From DYJE01 sp964637565 (GTDB lineage: Bacteria > Desulfobacterota > Desulfobacteria > Desulfobacterales > Desulfolunaceae), in contig CAZWTY010000074.1 of NCBI GenBank assembly GCA_964637565.1, positions 1 to 22,400 on the forward strand: DNA of 22,400 nt. Reading direction: 5' to 3'. Positions 1-6,278 of the stretch are shown here, piece by piece. A program made the translations under genes and the position numbers. Within the stretch, counting starts at the first letter, position 1. Each line of letters opens with the position of its first letter. The notes beneath the pieces were generated by a model, which saw nothing but the letters and a program-made list of their open reading frames with translations, searched no databases and was not told where the DNA came from.

Positions 1-89
1 GGCCACAATATCCAAGATACGTATATCTGGGGATTAACTTTACAAAGTCAAACTACTGATGGCGTTGCAAAAAAGCCCGATTCCCATGT

Positions 90-935
90 TTACCAGGAAC
101 CGGAAAGAAGCCGTTCCGCGTTGCCTCCCAGGATGGCGGCCCTGTCTTCCGGGGAGATTCCGGCGGTATCCAGATCCTTGTAATAGCGGGAGGGTTTGAT
201 CAGGGGGTAGTCACTGCCGAACAGAATCTTTCCTTCCCCTGCGAGGGAAAGGGCCGCCTTGTAGACCGAGGGGTCGTAGAGGTAGGGCGAGGCCGCCGTA
301 TCGTAGTAGATGTTTTTCAACACCTCACGGGCTTCCTTTTTCAAAAGGTTGAAAAAGAATATGCCCCCTCCCCAGTGGGCCAGGACGATGCGGTTGTCCG
401 GATAGGCGGCGGCCAGGTTGTAAATCTGGGCCATGGTGATGGGCGTTTTGCCAGGGTACATATGGCCCACGGGTTCGTTGGTGTGAATCAGCACCGGAAC
501 CCGTTTTTCCGCGCAGAGCCTCATGACCGGCTCCATTTTTTTCAGGGCTTCGCCATCGATGCCCGATTCGTAAAAAGCCAGCTCCCCGATTCCGCAAAGA
601 CCCGCGTCAAGACAGCGTTCCGTTTCCTTTTCCACACCGTTTCCCGACAGGTCGAAACAGCCCATGCCGATCAGCCGGTCCGGGTACCGGGCCACGGCCT
701 CGGCGATGCAGTCGTTGTTCATCTTGTAATAATCGGAGTGAACCCAGGGAAAGCCGAACACCACCGACCGATCCACCTGGTCCTCGTCCATGATCCGGAT
801 CAGGTCGTCCGCCCCCACCATTTTTGATTTCGGCGAATCGTAGAGCAGCTTGAACGCGGGCTCGTCGTGAAAGAACCGTTCTCTGTTTTCGATCATGTCA
901 GCGGGAAAAATGTGGGTGTGAAAATCGATGACCAT
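90..935 (-). CDS. Amidohydrolase (Amidohydro_2 / TIM-barrel metal hydrolase)
   Basis: A 281-aa enzyme of the amidohydrolase-2 family: metal-dependent TIM-barrel hydrolases or decarboxylases acting on cyclic or carboxylated substrates. It opens with MVIDFHTHIF, where H6 and H8 form the HxH metal pair. Further likely ligands are E118 (GIGELAF), H151 (VLIHTNE), H187 (VLAHWGG) and D242 (LFGSDYP), so the whole metal set is present and the enzyme is probably active. No signal peptide, so cytoplasmic. The start at 935 is chosen because GGAGAAGG lies just upstream and the family begins at this beta strand. The frame stays open 41 codons further upstream, but that stretch contains an inverted repeat and has no homology I recognise. 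It is transcribed away from trmL. Substrate unknown. The family call is solid, the reaction is not. Confidence 0.9.
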   Translation of the reverse strand: MVIDFHTHIFPADMIENRERFFHDEPAFKLLYDSPKSKMVGADDLIRIMDEDQVDRSVVFGFPWVHSDYYKMNNDCIAEAVARYPDRLIGMGCFDLSGNGVEKETERCLDAGLCGIGELAFYESGIDGEALKKMEPVMRLCAEKRVPVLIHTNEPVGHMYPGKTPITMAQIYNLAAAYPDNRIVLAHWGGGIFFFNLLKKEAREVLKNIYYDTAASPYLYDPSVYKAALSLAGEGKILFGSDYPLIKPSRYYKDLDTAGISPEDRAAILGGNAERLLSGSW

Positions 936-969
936 AACGCCTTCTCCATGTCTTAGGGTTTGACGAAAA

Positions 970-1009
970 GCCGTTTTCAGGCAGGTCACATCGTGTGGCT
1001 GAAAACGGC
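970..1009 (-). promoter_or_regulatory. Long hairpin in the amidohydrolase leader
   Basis: Perfect 11-bp inverted repeat GCCGTTTTCAG (970-980) and CTGAAAACGGC (999-1009) with an 18-nt loop. The loop holds a smaller CACA/TGTG pairing. Read on the minus strand the stem is followed by CTTTTCGTC. It lies between the predicted minus-strand promoter (1045-1074) and the amidohydrolase start at 935, so it would form in the 5' leader. It could be an attenuator-like element or just a stable leader stem; only the pairing is seen. Confidence 0.45.
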
Positions 1010-1044
1010 GGATTTTCAGGGAGGCTTTTTGCATCGCCACCAAG

Positions 1045-1074
1045 GCTATAATCTCCAATCCGGAAAATAGTCAA
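1045..1074 (-). promoter_or_regulatory. Putative sigma70 promoter for the amidohydrolase, overlapping a plus-strand -10
   Basis: On the minus strand TTGACT (1069-1074) is followed after 18 nt by TATAGC (1045-1050). Transcription would begin near 1038, about 100 nt ahead of the 935 start. The same TATA also reads as a consensus TATAAT on the plus strand (1047-1052), in the right direction for trmL, but only a poor -35 (GCTTTT) sits 17 nt upstream of it. Divergent promoters may therefore share this core. Confidence 0.4.
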
Positions 1075-1147
1075 TATGAGAAGCGGACTTTTTGTGGTAT
1101 ACCCTCCGAAAAACGCAGAATTCTCAGGATAGTATTTTGATATCAGG

Positions 1148-1699
1148 ATGGACTTTCCAATGAATCTCACCCTAAACCTTTCGGATTCCCAGGACCCTGG
1201 GCGCAATGATCAAAACCCCCTGGAACGCCACGTGGTTCTTGTCGCTCCGGAAGTTCACTGGAACACCGGCAACATCGGGAGAACCTGTCTCGGCACCGGG
1301 GCCTGGCTCCATCTGATCAAACCCCTGGGTTTTTCCCTGGCAGCCCGCGAGGTGAAACGGGCCGGTCTCGATTACTGGCCCCGGGTGAAACTCAAGGTAT
1401 GGGATGATTTCGCGGATTTCCAGGCGGCCATGGCTCCAGGTCCGGGTGAGATGGCCTTTTTTTCAAAAACAGGCCGGCGCAGTGTGTTCAGCATGCCCGG
1501 GACCCGTCGCCTGTTTCTAGTTTTCGGCTCCGAAACAAGGGGGCTGCCCCCATCTTTGATAAATCATCATGTCGGCGATCTTTTCCGCATTCCCATCACC
1601 ACGGACATCCGCAGCCTCAACCTGTCAACGGCCGTGGGCATCGCCCTTTACGAAAGCCTGAGGGAAACGGACTTCGAAAACCGCCTGGACGAACGATGA
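1148..1699 (+). CDS. trmL: tRNA (cytidine/uridine-34-2'-O)-methyltransferase TrmL (SPOUT/SpoU)
   Basis: Cytoplasmic SPOUT methyltransferase expected to 2'-O-methylate the wobble nucleotide 34 of certain leucine tRNAs using SAM. Three SpoU motifs are visible: NTGNIGRT (residues 39-46) followed by the TrmL hallmark LIKPLGF and RAGLDYW; LVFGSETRGLP (124-134); and IPITTDIRSLNLSTAVGIAL (148-167), which forms the knotted SAM site. At 183 aa it is about 25 residues longer than usual, all at the N-terminus. The start is uncertain: ATG 1148 follows a weak TCAGG, and ATG 1160 has GGA seven bases upstream. A hairpin after the stop could end the transcript. Not to be confused with trmH, a second SpoU enzyme at 8.9 kb. 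Confidence 0.92.
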   Translation: MDFPMNLTLNLSDSQDPGRNDQNPLERHVVLVAPEVHWNTGNIGRTCLGTGAWLHLIKPLGFSLAAREVKRAGLDYWPRVKLKVWDDFADFQAAMAPGPGEMAFFSKTGRRSVFSMPGTRRLFLVFGSETRGLPPSLINHHVGDLFRIPITTDIRSLNLSTAVGIALYESLRETDFENRLDER

Positions 1700-1772
1700 A
1701 CGTTCACGGGAGCCTTGAAACTCCGAAAAACCGGTGATCGGGGCAGGCTTGGGTCATAGAGATCCTCGTGTC

Positions 1773-1802
1773 CCCTGGACGGTGATCCAGGGTTTGACAA
1801 TT
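1773..1802 (+). terminator. Hairpin after trmL
   Basis: CCCTGGA (1773-1779) pairs with TCCAGGG (1786-1792) over a six-base loop, followed by TTTGACAATT. The U tract is short, so it would be a weak intrinsic terminator for trmL. The TTGACA in the tail is also the -35 of the next predicted promoter. Confidence 0.45.
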
Positions 1803-1823
1803 CCGGTGGAGATGGGCTATGAA
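1794..1823 (+). promoter_or_regulatory. Putative sigma70 promoter for the FAS-type acyltransferase gene
   Basis: Consensus -35 TTGACA (1794-1799), an 18-nt spacer and TATGAA (1818-1823). Transcription would start near 1830, leaving a leader of about 60 nt before ATG 1892. It sits directly behind the trmL hairpin, suggesting the acyltransferase gene has its own promoter. Confidence 0.5.
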
Positions 1824-1891
1824 ACAAAGCGAAAACAAACCCCGTAAAAGAACACGACAAAGAACCAGATCCAGGAAACACGAGGCACAGC

Positions 1892-3046
1892 ATGAAAGAA
1901 AGCGAAACCGGTCCATCCCTGTTTATCCAGTTCGCCGGGCAGGGAGTCAAGTACATGGACGAGTTGAGGCGAATCTACACCTCGACACCCGGAATCCAGC
2001 CGTTCATCATGGCGGCGGTGGATGAGATCAGACGTCAGGCGGAACGCTACGACGATTCGGCCACCGGCTTTTTTGCACAAGGTCTTGATGTGGACCGGTG
2101 GATCCTCCACCCGGAAACCACGCCGGACAACGGTTACCTTCTTTCCTCTCCCTTGTCCCACCCCCTGATCTTCCTTACCCAGATTTCCGGTTACCTGTCT
2201 TTGGTCCTGGACGGTATGGATCAGGATCTTCTGCTGGCCAACACCCACAGCGCCACAGGTTTTTCCACAGGTATCGTGGCGGCGGTGCTTGTGTCCCAGG
2301 GGCTTCCCTTCGATGATTTCGTGGAAAAGGCTTTGAAGGTCCAGGCCATGTTCGTCTGGCAGGGCATACGCTGTCAGGAATCCATGCTATCTTTCGGTGC
2401 CAACCCCAGACTGGAACCGGAGCTCCTCGAAACGGCCGAAGGTTGCCCAAGCTGCATGGCCAGCGTATCCGGTCTGCCCCGGAGCGCTCTGGATGAAGCG
2501 ATGTCCCTGTTTTCAAAAACCGGAACGGTCTATCCGGCTTACGAGCTCTTTCCGGGACGCTGGATCGTGGCGGGGCTTCCCGACGACCTGTCGGCTTTCA
2601 ACCGGCTTATCAAAGATCGGCATCCATCGAATTCCGTGACGTGGCGCTATATCCCCTCGACCATCGGAGCCCATTCGCCGTTTCTCGCCCACGCCTTCGC
2701 CACATCGCCGGAAGACGCCAGGAACCTCGGCCTTTCTTTTTCCGGAAAAGAGATGAAAATCCCTGTATGGTCCAACGACACTGGCGAGGACCTGCGTCGC
2801 CTCGACCCTGTGCTCGATGAAATCATGCGGGCCTATTTCCTTCATCCCGCTTTTTTTCGCCGCCAGATCAAACCCGTGCTTCCCCCCACCCGGATCCGTT
2901 ATGTCCTTGATTTCGGTCCTGGAACGGGAGTCGCGACACTCACGGAAAACCACAGCGCCCGGTCCGGGGTTCAGGTGATCCGTTGCGCCATTCCTCTTGG
3001 CCGAAAAATTCTTTTCGAAGAAGTTATACCCCGGCTTTCCTGCTGA
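1892..3046 (+). CDS. Stand-alone FAS-beta-type (fungal-like) acyltransferase domain protein
   Basis: A 384-aa protein resembling the N-terminal acetyl/starter acyltransferase domain of type I FAS beta chains more than FabD. Visible marks in order: FAGQG (14-18); GFSTG (123-127) with the likely nucleophile S125, where the family has GHSQG; KALKVQAMFVWQGIRC (146-161), matching the fungal segment ending in GVRC; EGCPSCMASVSGL (183-195), matching EGVPSPMLSI; the catalytic-His region written AHSPFLAHAF (260-269) instead of SPFHS; and YVLDFGPGTG (337-346), then a GVQVIRC strand. It is a whole domain with no ACP, KS or ER attached, and cytoplasmic. The start is supported by GAGG seven bases upstream. 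The His to Phe change in GxSxG and the Leu at the PFHS position mean activity is uncertain; H261 or H267 might substitute. Its partner carrier protein is not in the window. Confidence 0.75.
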   Translation: MKESETGPSLFIQFAGQGVKYMDELRRIYTSTPGIQPFIMAAVDEIRRQAERYDDSATGFFAQGLDVDRWILHPETTPDNGYLLSSPLSHPLIFLTQISGYLSLVLDGMDQDLLLANTHSATGFSTGIVAAVLVSQGLPFDDFVEKALKVQAMFVWQGIRCQESMLSFGANPRLEPELLETAEGCPSCMASVSGLPRSALDEAMSLFSKTGTVYPAYELFPGRWIVAGLPDDLSAFNRLIKDRHPSNSVTWRYIPSTIGAHSPFLAHAFATSPEDARNLGLSFSGKEMKIPVWSNDTGEDLRRLDPVLDEIMRAYFLHPAFFRRQIKPVLPPTRIRYVLDFGPGTGVATLTENHSARSGVQVIRCAIPLGRKILFEEVIPRLSC

Positions 3047-3362
3047 ACGGATCGATAGGTTATAAGGAATCGCCTGAACCGAAATATTGACGTATCCCTC
3101 GTTTTTCCCTTTTGCAGACCGTGGCCAGAAACAGCTTGCGGTCTCCGCACCTTTGAAAAAAAATGTATCTATCCTCCTTATTTTGTGGAATAATAAATTC
3201 AAGATTTTGTTTTCATTATATATTTATGCATTTGTAAAAAATTGAGCCAGCCGGTTTTTTTTGAACATCATCAAACAAAGGTGGGACCTGTCAGCATGAA
3301 TCATGCGAAACAGTTTGTCATATTGGGGGAAATCGAAATTTTTTCAATTGGGAGGATAGACC
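3047..3362. other. AT-rich intergenic region, no gene seen
   Basis: 316 bp between the acyltransferase gene and the 63-aa DRR protein. It is clearly more AT-rich than the flanking genes, notably 3190-3260. There is no convincing ORF, terminator or consensus promoter; the best -10-like element (TATATT near 3220) lacks a good -35. It probably holds the promoter and leader of the small protein, whose GGGAGGA ribosome site sits at its end. Confidence 0.5.
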
Positions 3363-3554
3363 ATGATGATCAATTTGTCAGACAATGGGGGCCGTCGCCT
3401 TGAGGGTGACAGACGTCAGTTGACCAATCTGGATTACGCTCCTGAGCGCAGGTCGGGATTCGACCGGCGGATCAGAGGCGACAGGAGGACCCAGGACCAG
3501 GGCGCCACACCAGGATCTGAGCGTCGGGTGATTTACGAGTTGTTGATCGCCTGA
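3363..3554 (+). CDS. Small Arg-rich protein with DRR/ERR motifs
   Basis: A 63-aa basic protein preceded by an excellent ribosome site (GGGAGGA, eight bases before ATG). Its core repeats a short charged unit: RRLEGDRR (11-18), ERRSGFDRR (28-36), GDRR (39-42) and ERR (53-55). Small proteins with runs of RRxGxDRR occur widely in deltaproteobacteria, alone or as linkers beside signalling domains; that is recollection, and I know no function. No membrane segment or signal peptide. The repeats could bind nucleic acid or acidic partners, but this is not shown. The strong ribosome site and long AT-rich leader argue it is a real, well-translated gene. Confidence 0.75.
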   Translation: MMINLSDNGGRRLEGDRRQLTNLDYAPERRSGFDRRIRGDRRTQDQGATPGSERRVIYELLIA

Positions 3555-3611
3555 TTTTTTTTGAACGGTTTTTCTGAGGTAAGGTTTTCCGGAGAACCAG
3601 GAATCGAGATT

Positions 3612-3654
3612 AAAAAACGCAGGGGGGAAGGATGCGAAACTCCCCCCCTGCGTT
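3612..3654 (-). terminator. Strong intrinsic terminator of the helical-repeat gene
   Basis: Perfect 12-bp stem AACGCAGGGGGG (3616-3627) with CCCCCCTGCGTT (3643-3654). On the minus strand it runs into TTTTTTAAT (plus-strand A tract 3612-3617). It is about 50 bp past the stop at 3706 and also separates this gene from the convergent DRR gene. Confidence 0.85.
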
Positions 3655-3705
3655 ACCTCAAAAGCCGAAACTGGGTTTAGGCTGGTTGAGGAGGATTCCT
3701 TAGTT

Positions 3706-4548
3706 TCAGGTTTTATCGCCTTTTTTTTCCATCGCGTCAACAGGGATGATGGATTCGAGGTAGAGATCCTCGAATGTTTTTTTGTCCTTGACCAGAACTT
3801 TGATCTGCTCTGAAATCTTCAGTCCAAAATCTGCCTGGTCCATGGCTTCCTGGATGAGCTGCTTGGCCTTATCGTTTCCGTAAGGTTGCTGAACCAGTTC
3901 CTTTTCGGCCTGGTCAGCCAAAGAAATAGCTTTTTGGTAACTTTTCGGCGCGAAATACTCGCCTTTTTTCATGGCTTCGATCTGCCGCAGTTTTTCACGG
4001 ATCTCGATCATGTAGCTGAAGGCCACCGTATCCCGTTCGACCTGGCGGAAAAGCTGCTCGGCTTCGTCGGCCAGGGCCTTGGCATCGTCCCGGCTTCCTT
4101 TTTCGAGTTTGGAAACGGCCCGTTTCATCATTTCTTCAGCCCTGTTCCATTCATCGTTTCTGTATTTCGGAGCCATCACTTTGCGTGCCGCCATGCGGGC
4201 TTCTTCGGCGTGACCCAGGAGAGAGGCTCCCTCACGGGACACATCCATGGCCTGCCTGAACATGGCCGTGGCCTTTGCCAGTTTTTCGGTAATTTCCCGG
4301 ATGGTTTTTCCACGTTCGTAATCGCTTTCTGCCGATTTATACTCGGACAGGGCGTCGTTGAAAATTTTGGGGGCGTAAAAGCGCGTTTCCTGCGAATCCG
4401 CTTCAGTCATGACTTTTTCCGCATCCTGAAACAGGGATTTTTTGACATCACCGGCATTGTCCGCGGAGCAGAACGCCGCTGCCGCGATAATATAAGCGAA
4501 CGCCGAAAAAACACGAATTGCCGTTCCAAGAAAGGTATTCCTCCTCAT
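3706..4548 (-). CDS. Exported alpha-helical repeat protein (DUF4398-like)
   Basis: A 280-aa protein with an N-terminal export signal (basic MRRN, hydrophobic 10-26, likely cleavage after FCSA, residue 29). The Cys at 27 is preceded by Phe, so it is not a good lipobox. The rest is highly charged and helical. Three units about 70 residues apart start with an APK motif: FYAPKIFNDAL (57-67), VMAPKYRNDEW (124-134) and YFAPKSYQKAI (198-208), each followed by a long helix rich in Ala, Glu and Lys. This resembles DUF4398/TPR-like periplasmic helical bundles, probably a scaffold or peptidoglycan-associated factor, though function is unproven. The start is supported by GAGGTG eight bases upstream. It has its own predicted promoter and a strong terminator, so it looks monocistronic. 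Confidence 0.8.
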   Translation of the reverse strand: MRRNTFLGTAIRVFSAFAYIIAAAAFCSADNAGDVKKSLFQDAEKVMTEADSQETRFYAPKIFNDALSEYKSAESDYERGKTIREITEKLAKATAMFRQAMDVSREGASLLGHAEEARMAARKVMAPKYRNDEWNRAEEMMKRAVSKLEKGSRDDAKALADEAEQLFRQVERDTVAFSYMIEIREKLRQIEAMKKGEYFAPKSYQKAISLADQAEKELVQQPYGNDKAKQLIQEAMDQADFGLKISEQIKVLVKDKKTFEDLYLESIIPVDAMEKKGDKT

Positions 4549-4578
4549 GTCCCATTCACCTCGCCATGTATCTGTTTT

Positions 4579-4607
4579 GTTTTAAGTGTTACGGTGGGTA
4601 AGATCAA
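4579..4607 (-). promoter_or_regulatory. Putative sigma70 promoter for the helical-repeat gene
   Basis: Minus strand TTGATC (4602-4607), 17-nt spacer, TAAAAC (4579-4584). This places transcription start near 4572, about 25 nt ahead of ATG 4548. The -10 matches consensus at four of six bases. Confidence 0.4.
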
Positions 4608-4653
4608 GCGAACAACCATGTCTTCCCTGCATCTTCAGTGGGGCAGCAGCTCA

Positions 4654-4666
4654 CGAACAATGTTCG
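4654..4666. promoter_or_regulatory. Palindrome CGAACA-A-TGTTCG, operator candidate
   Basis: A 13-bp inverted repeat with 6-bp arms around one base, about 50 bp upstream of the predicted promoter of the helical-repeat gene. A half site GCGAACAA lies nearer the promoter (4607-4614). It looks like a repressor or activator site in the divergent interval. It resembles Gram-positive-style SOS boxes (CGAAC-N4-GTTCG) except that the spacer is three bases, so no regulator is assigned. Confidence 0.3.
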
Positions 4667-4750
4667 CTTCCATAAGCCAATTATCACACACAAACGGGTT
4701 TTAAAAGAAAAAACAACACAGGAACTGTGAATCAAGAAAGCGCTTTTTAA

Positions 4751-4768
4751 TTGATATCAAACGTGATA
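4751..4768. promoter_or_regulatory. Overlapping palindromes upstream of the 118-aa gene
   Basis: TTGATATCAA (4751-4760) is a perfect 10-bp palindrome, and TATCA-AACG-TGATA (4755-4768) is a second inverted repeat sharing its right half. They lie about 70-85 bp before the ATG at 4837. They may be an operator; the half-spacing does not fit an FNR box (TTGAT-N4-ATCAA). Confidence 0.25.
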
Positions 4769-4836
4769 GGCATTCGGAGCGAAAGAGGGCCTTGCGTTCA
4801 GGGCCATACAACCAATATCAAAGAAGGAGACATGAC

Positions 4837-5193
4837 ATGAGCCTGGGAGCATCCAATCCGTCCATCGACTTTACCGTGGACACCACCAACCTCTACCGGG
4901 AAGAAGCCTACACGGATCTCCATGTGGCCAGCATCCGGATTCTGAAGCCTGTGAAGATCGACGGCAGCGACGACCCGTCACGACCGGCTCTGTTTTTCGG
5001 GCACACCCAGCTTATGTCGCCCCAGGGGCCCATCCCCATCCAGTCCGATCTCAAGGCCACGACTCTTGAAGAGGCGATCCGGGAATTCCCTTCGAGCATG
5101 GAAAAAGCCATGAAAGAAATAATTGAAAGTATCAGGGAACTTCAGCGCGAAGAGATGGAAAGAAGCCAGTCCCGCATCATCACTCCACGGTAG
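4837..5193 (+). CDS. Conserved hypothetical cytoplasmic protein, 118 aa
   Basis: Start at 4837 (MSLGASN) is fixed by AAGGAGA six bases upstream; the frame is open 15 codons earlier without such a site. The N-terminal part is beta-rich (FTVDTTNLYREE, ADLHVASIR-like strands, PALFFGHTQLM, PQGPIPIQSDL). It ends in a charged helix (residues 70-110: EEAIREFPSSMEKAMKEI and following). No signal or membrane segment. I recognise the pattern FTVDT.NLYREE...FGHTQLM.P.GP as a conserved deltaproteobacterial protein of unknown function. It stands alone between convergent terminator structures, so context gives no hint of its role. Confidence 0.8.
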   Translation: MSLGASNPSIDFTVDTTNLYREEAYTDLHVASIRILKPVKIDGSDDPSRPALFFGHTQLMSPQGPIPIQSDLKATTLEEAIREFPSSMEKAMKEIIESIRELQREEMERSQSRIITPR

Positions 5194-5200
5194 GCCCGCC

Positions 5201-5247
5201 AAAAAAAAGGCCTTGTGACTCTCCCCCCCTTGACGAGTCACAAGGCC
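5201..5247 (-). terminator. Intrinsic terminator, strong in minus direction
   Basis: Perfect 13-bp stem GGCCTTGTGACTC (5209-5221) and GAGTCACAAGGCC (5235-5247) with a 13-nt loop. On the minus strand it is followed by eight T (plus A tract 5201-5208), so it would stop transcripts from prmA 130 bp upstream. It begins 8 bp after the stop of the 118-aa gene but has no T run on the plus side, so it would work poorly for that gene. Confidence 0.8.
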
Positions 5248-5379
5248 ACGTGTAGGCTCTGCGGTAACATGAAATAGATTTCACCTTTTTGAACTTTACG
5301 TTAACGATATCACCCCGGGTTTGTCAATGATTAACTGGAGCGGTGTCGATTTTTTATGGTTATTTTTCATCATGTTCGC

Positions 5380-6270
5380 TTATGTCGAACAATCGGTGGT
5401 CTCTCCATAAAACGAGTGCCATATCGATCCGGCACAACGGTGCGCGAGAATCTTCACGGGAAGGCCTTCGAGTGTGGCCCTGGCCAGAGGCGCCTGGCTG
5501 TTCAGGATGCCGGACAGGATGAATCGTTTCTTCCGGATGAAACCTTCTGCCTTGAGAATTTTCTTCATGATGTCGTAATGGATGTTGGCCACGAGAAGGT
5601 CTGATTCCATATCCACGAAATCTTCCGCAAGTCCCTGGACGGCGAGAATCCTGTCATCAAGGCCGTTTAACCGGATATTGCGCCGGGTGGTTCGAACGGC
5701 CAGGGCGTTGAAATCCACGGCGAGAACCGTCGGGCAGTTCAGCCGGGCCGCGGCAAGGCTCAGCAGGCCGGTTCCGCATCCCAGATCCATGGTTTTTGAA
5801 ACAGGACGGTCGCGCAGGGCCAGTTCCAGGAATTCCAGGCAGTCCCGGGTGGTGGGATGGGTTCCTGTCCCGAACACCACACCGGGGTCGAGAACCAGAT
5901 GGTAGGCTCCGAAACAGGGGAGATAGAACCGGTCCACCGTCTCCCAGGGCGGGGAAACGGTGAACCGGCCGATATGGCGTGTGGTTGGTTTTTCACCGAG
6001 CCAGTCATTGTAGGCCATGGTGTAACTGTCGATCAGGGCGAGGCCCTCCTGGGATTCGACAAGAGACCGGACAAAGTTCCCGGCGGGCTTGGAAAAGAAT
6101 AGAAAGGAAAACCCGTCTTCCACCCAGTTGCCGATGAAGTCAGGGCCCATCTCCATTTTTTCCGTCCGGGCGTCCCCTTCCATATAATAGATATGCAGGG
6201 TGTCCCAAGGACAGCCCCCTGTCGTGATGTGGCCTCGGTCTTGTTCCAAAGCGTCATTCCGGTCTTTCAT
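5380..6270 (-). CDS. prmA: Ribosomal protein L11 methyltransferase PrmA
   Basis: A 296-aa class I SAM methyltransferase that trimethylates ribosomal protein L11 in the cytoplasm. Diagnostic block DPGVVFGTGTHPTT (128-141) is the PrmA signature. Motif I is DLGCGTG (162-168), D186 in AVDFN is the SAM ribose-binding acid, and VANIHYD (227-233) is the NPPY-like substrate motif, followed by FILSGIL. Length matches the family. The N-terminal 95 residues correspond to the L11-recognition domain and are divergent, but WDTLHIYYMEG keeps the expected first strand, so I keep ATG 6270 despite a weak ribosome site. The start lies only 8 bp after the stop of the His-rich gene, so the two are co-transcribed and probably translationally coupled. 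The inverted arms TGTTCG (5373-5378) and CGAACA (5386-5391) flank its stop codon. Confidence 0.93.
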   Translation of the reverse strand: MKDRNDALEQDRGHITTGGCPWDTLHIYYMEGDARTEKMEMGPDFIGNWVEDGFSFLFFSKPAGNFVRSLVESQEGLALIDSYTMAYNDWLGEKPTTRHIGRFTVSPPWETVDRFYLPCFGAYHLVLDPGVVFGTGTHPTTRDCLEFLELALRDRPVSKTMDLGCGTGLLSLAAARLNCPTVLAVDFNALAVRTTRRNIRLNGLDDRILAVQGLAEDFVDMESDLLVANIHYDIMKKILKAEGFIRKKRFILSGILNSQAPLARATLEGLPVKILAHRCAGSIWHSFYGETTDCST

Positions 6271-6278
6271 GCTGCGAA

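Noticed and set aside
936..1058. 41-codon N-terminal extension of the amidohydrolase
   Set aside because: The clean GGAGAAGG site and the family start MVIDFHTH are at 935, and the extension covers an inverted repeat.
1819..2025. 68-codon plus-strand ORF with a decent ribosome site, overlapping the acyltransferase start
   Set aside because: Its ATG falls within the predicted -10 box (1818-1823), it overlaps the strongly supported acyltransferase frame by over 130 bp, and its product is Arg-rich shadow sequence with no homology I recognise.
3706..4548. Lipoprotein signal in the helical-repeat protein (Cys27)
   Set aside because: The residues before the Cys (AAAF) do not fit a lipobox, as Phe at -1 is not tolerated; ordinary signal peptidase cleavage after FCSA fits better.
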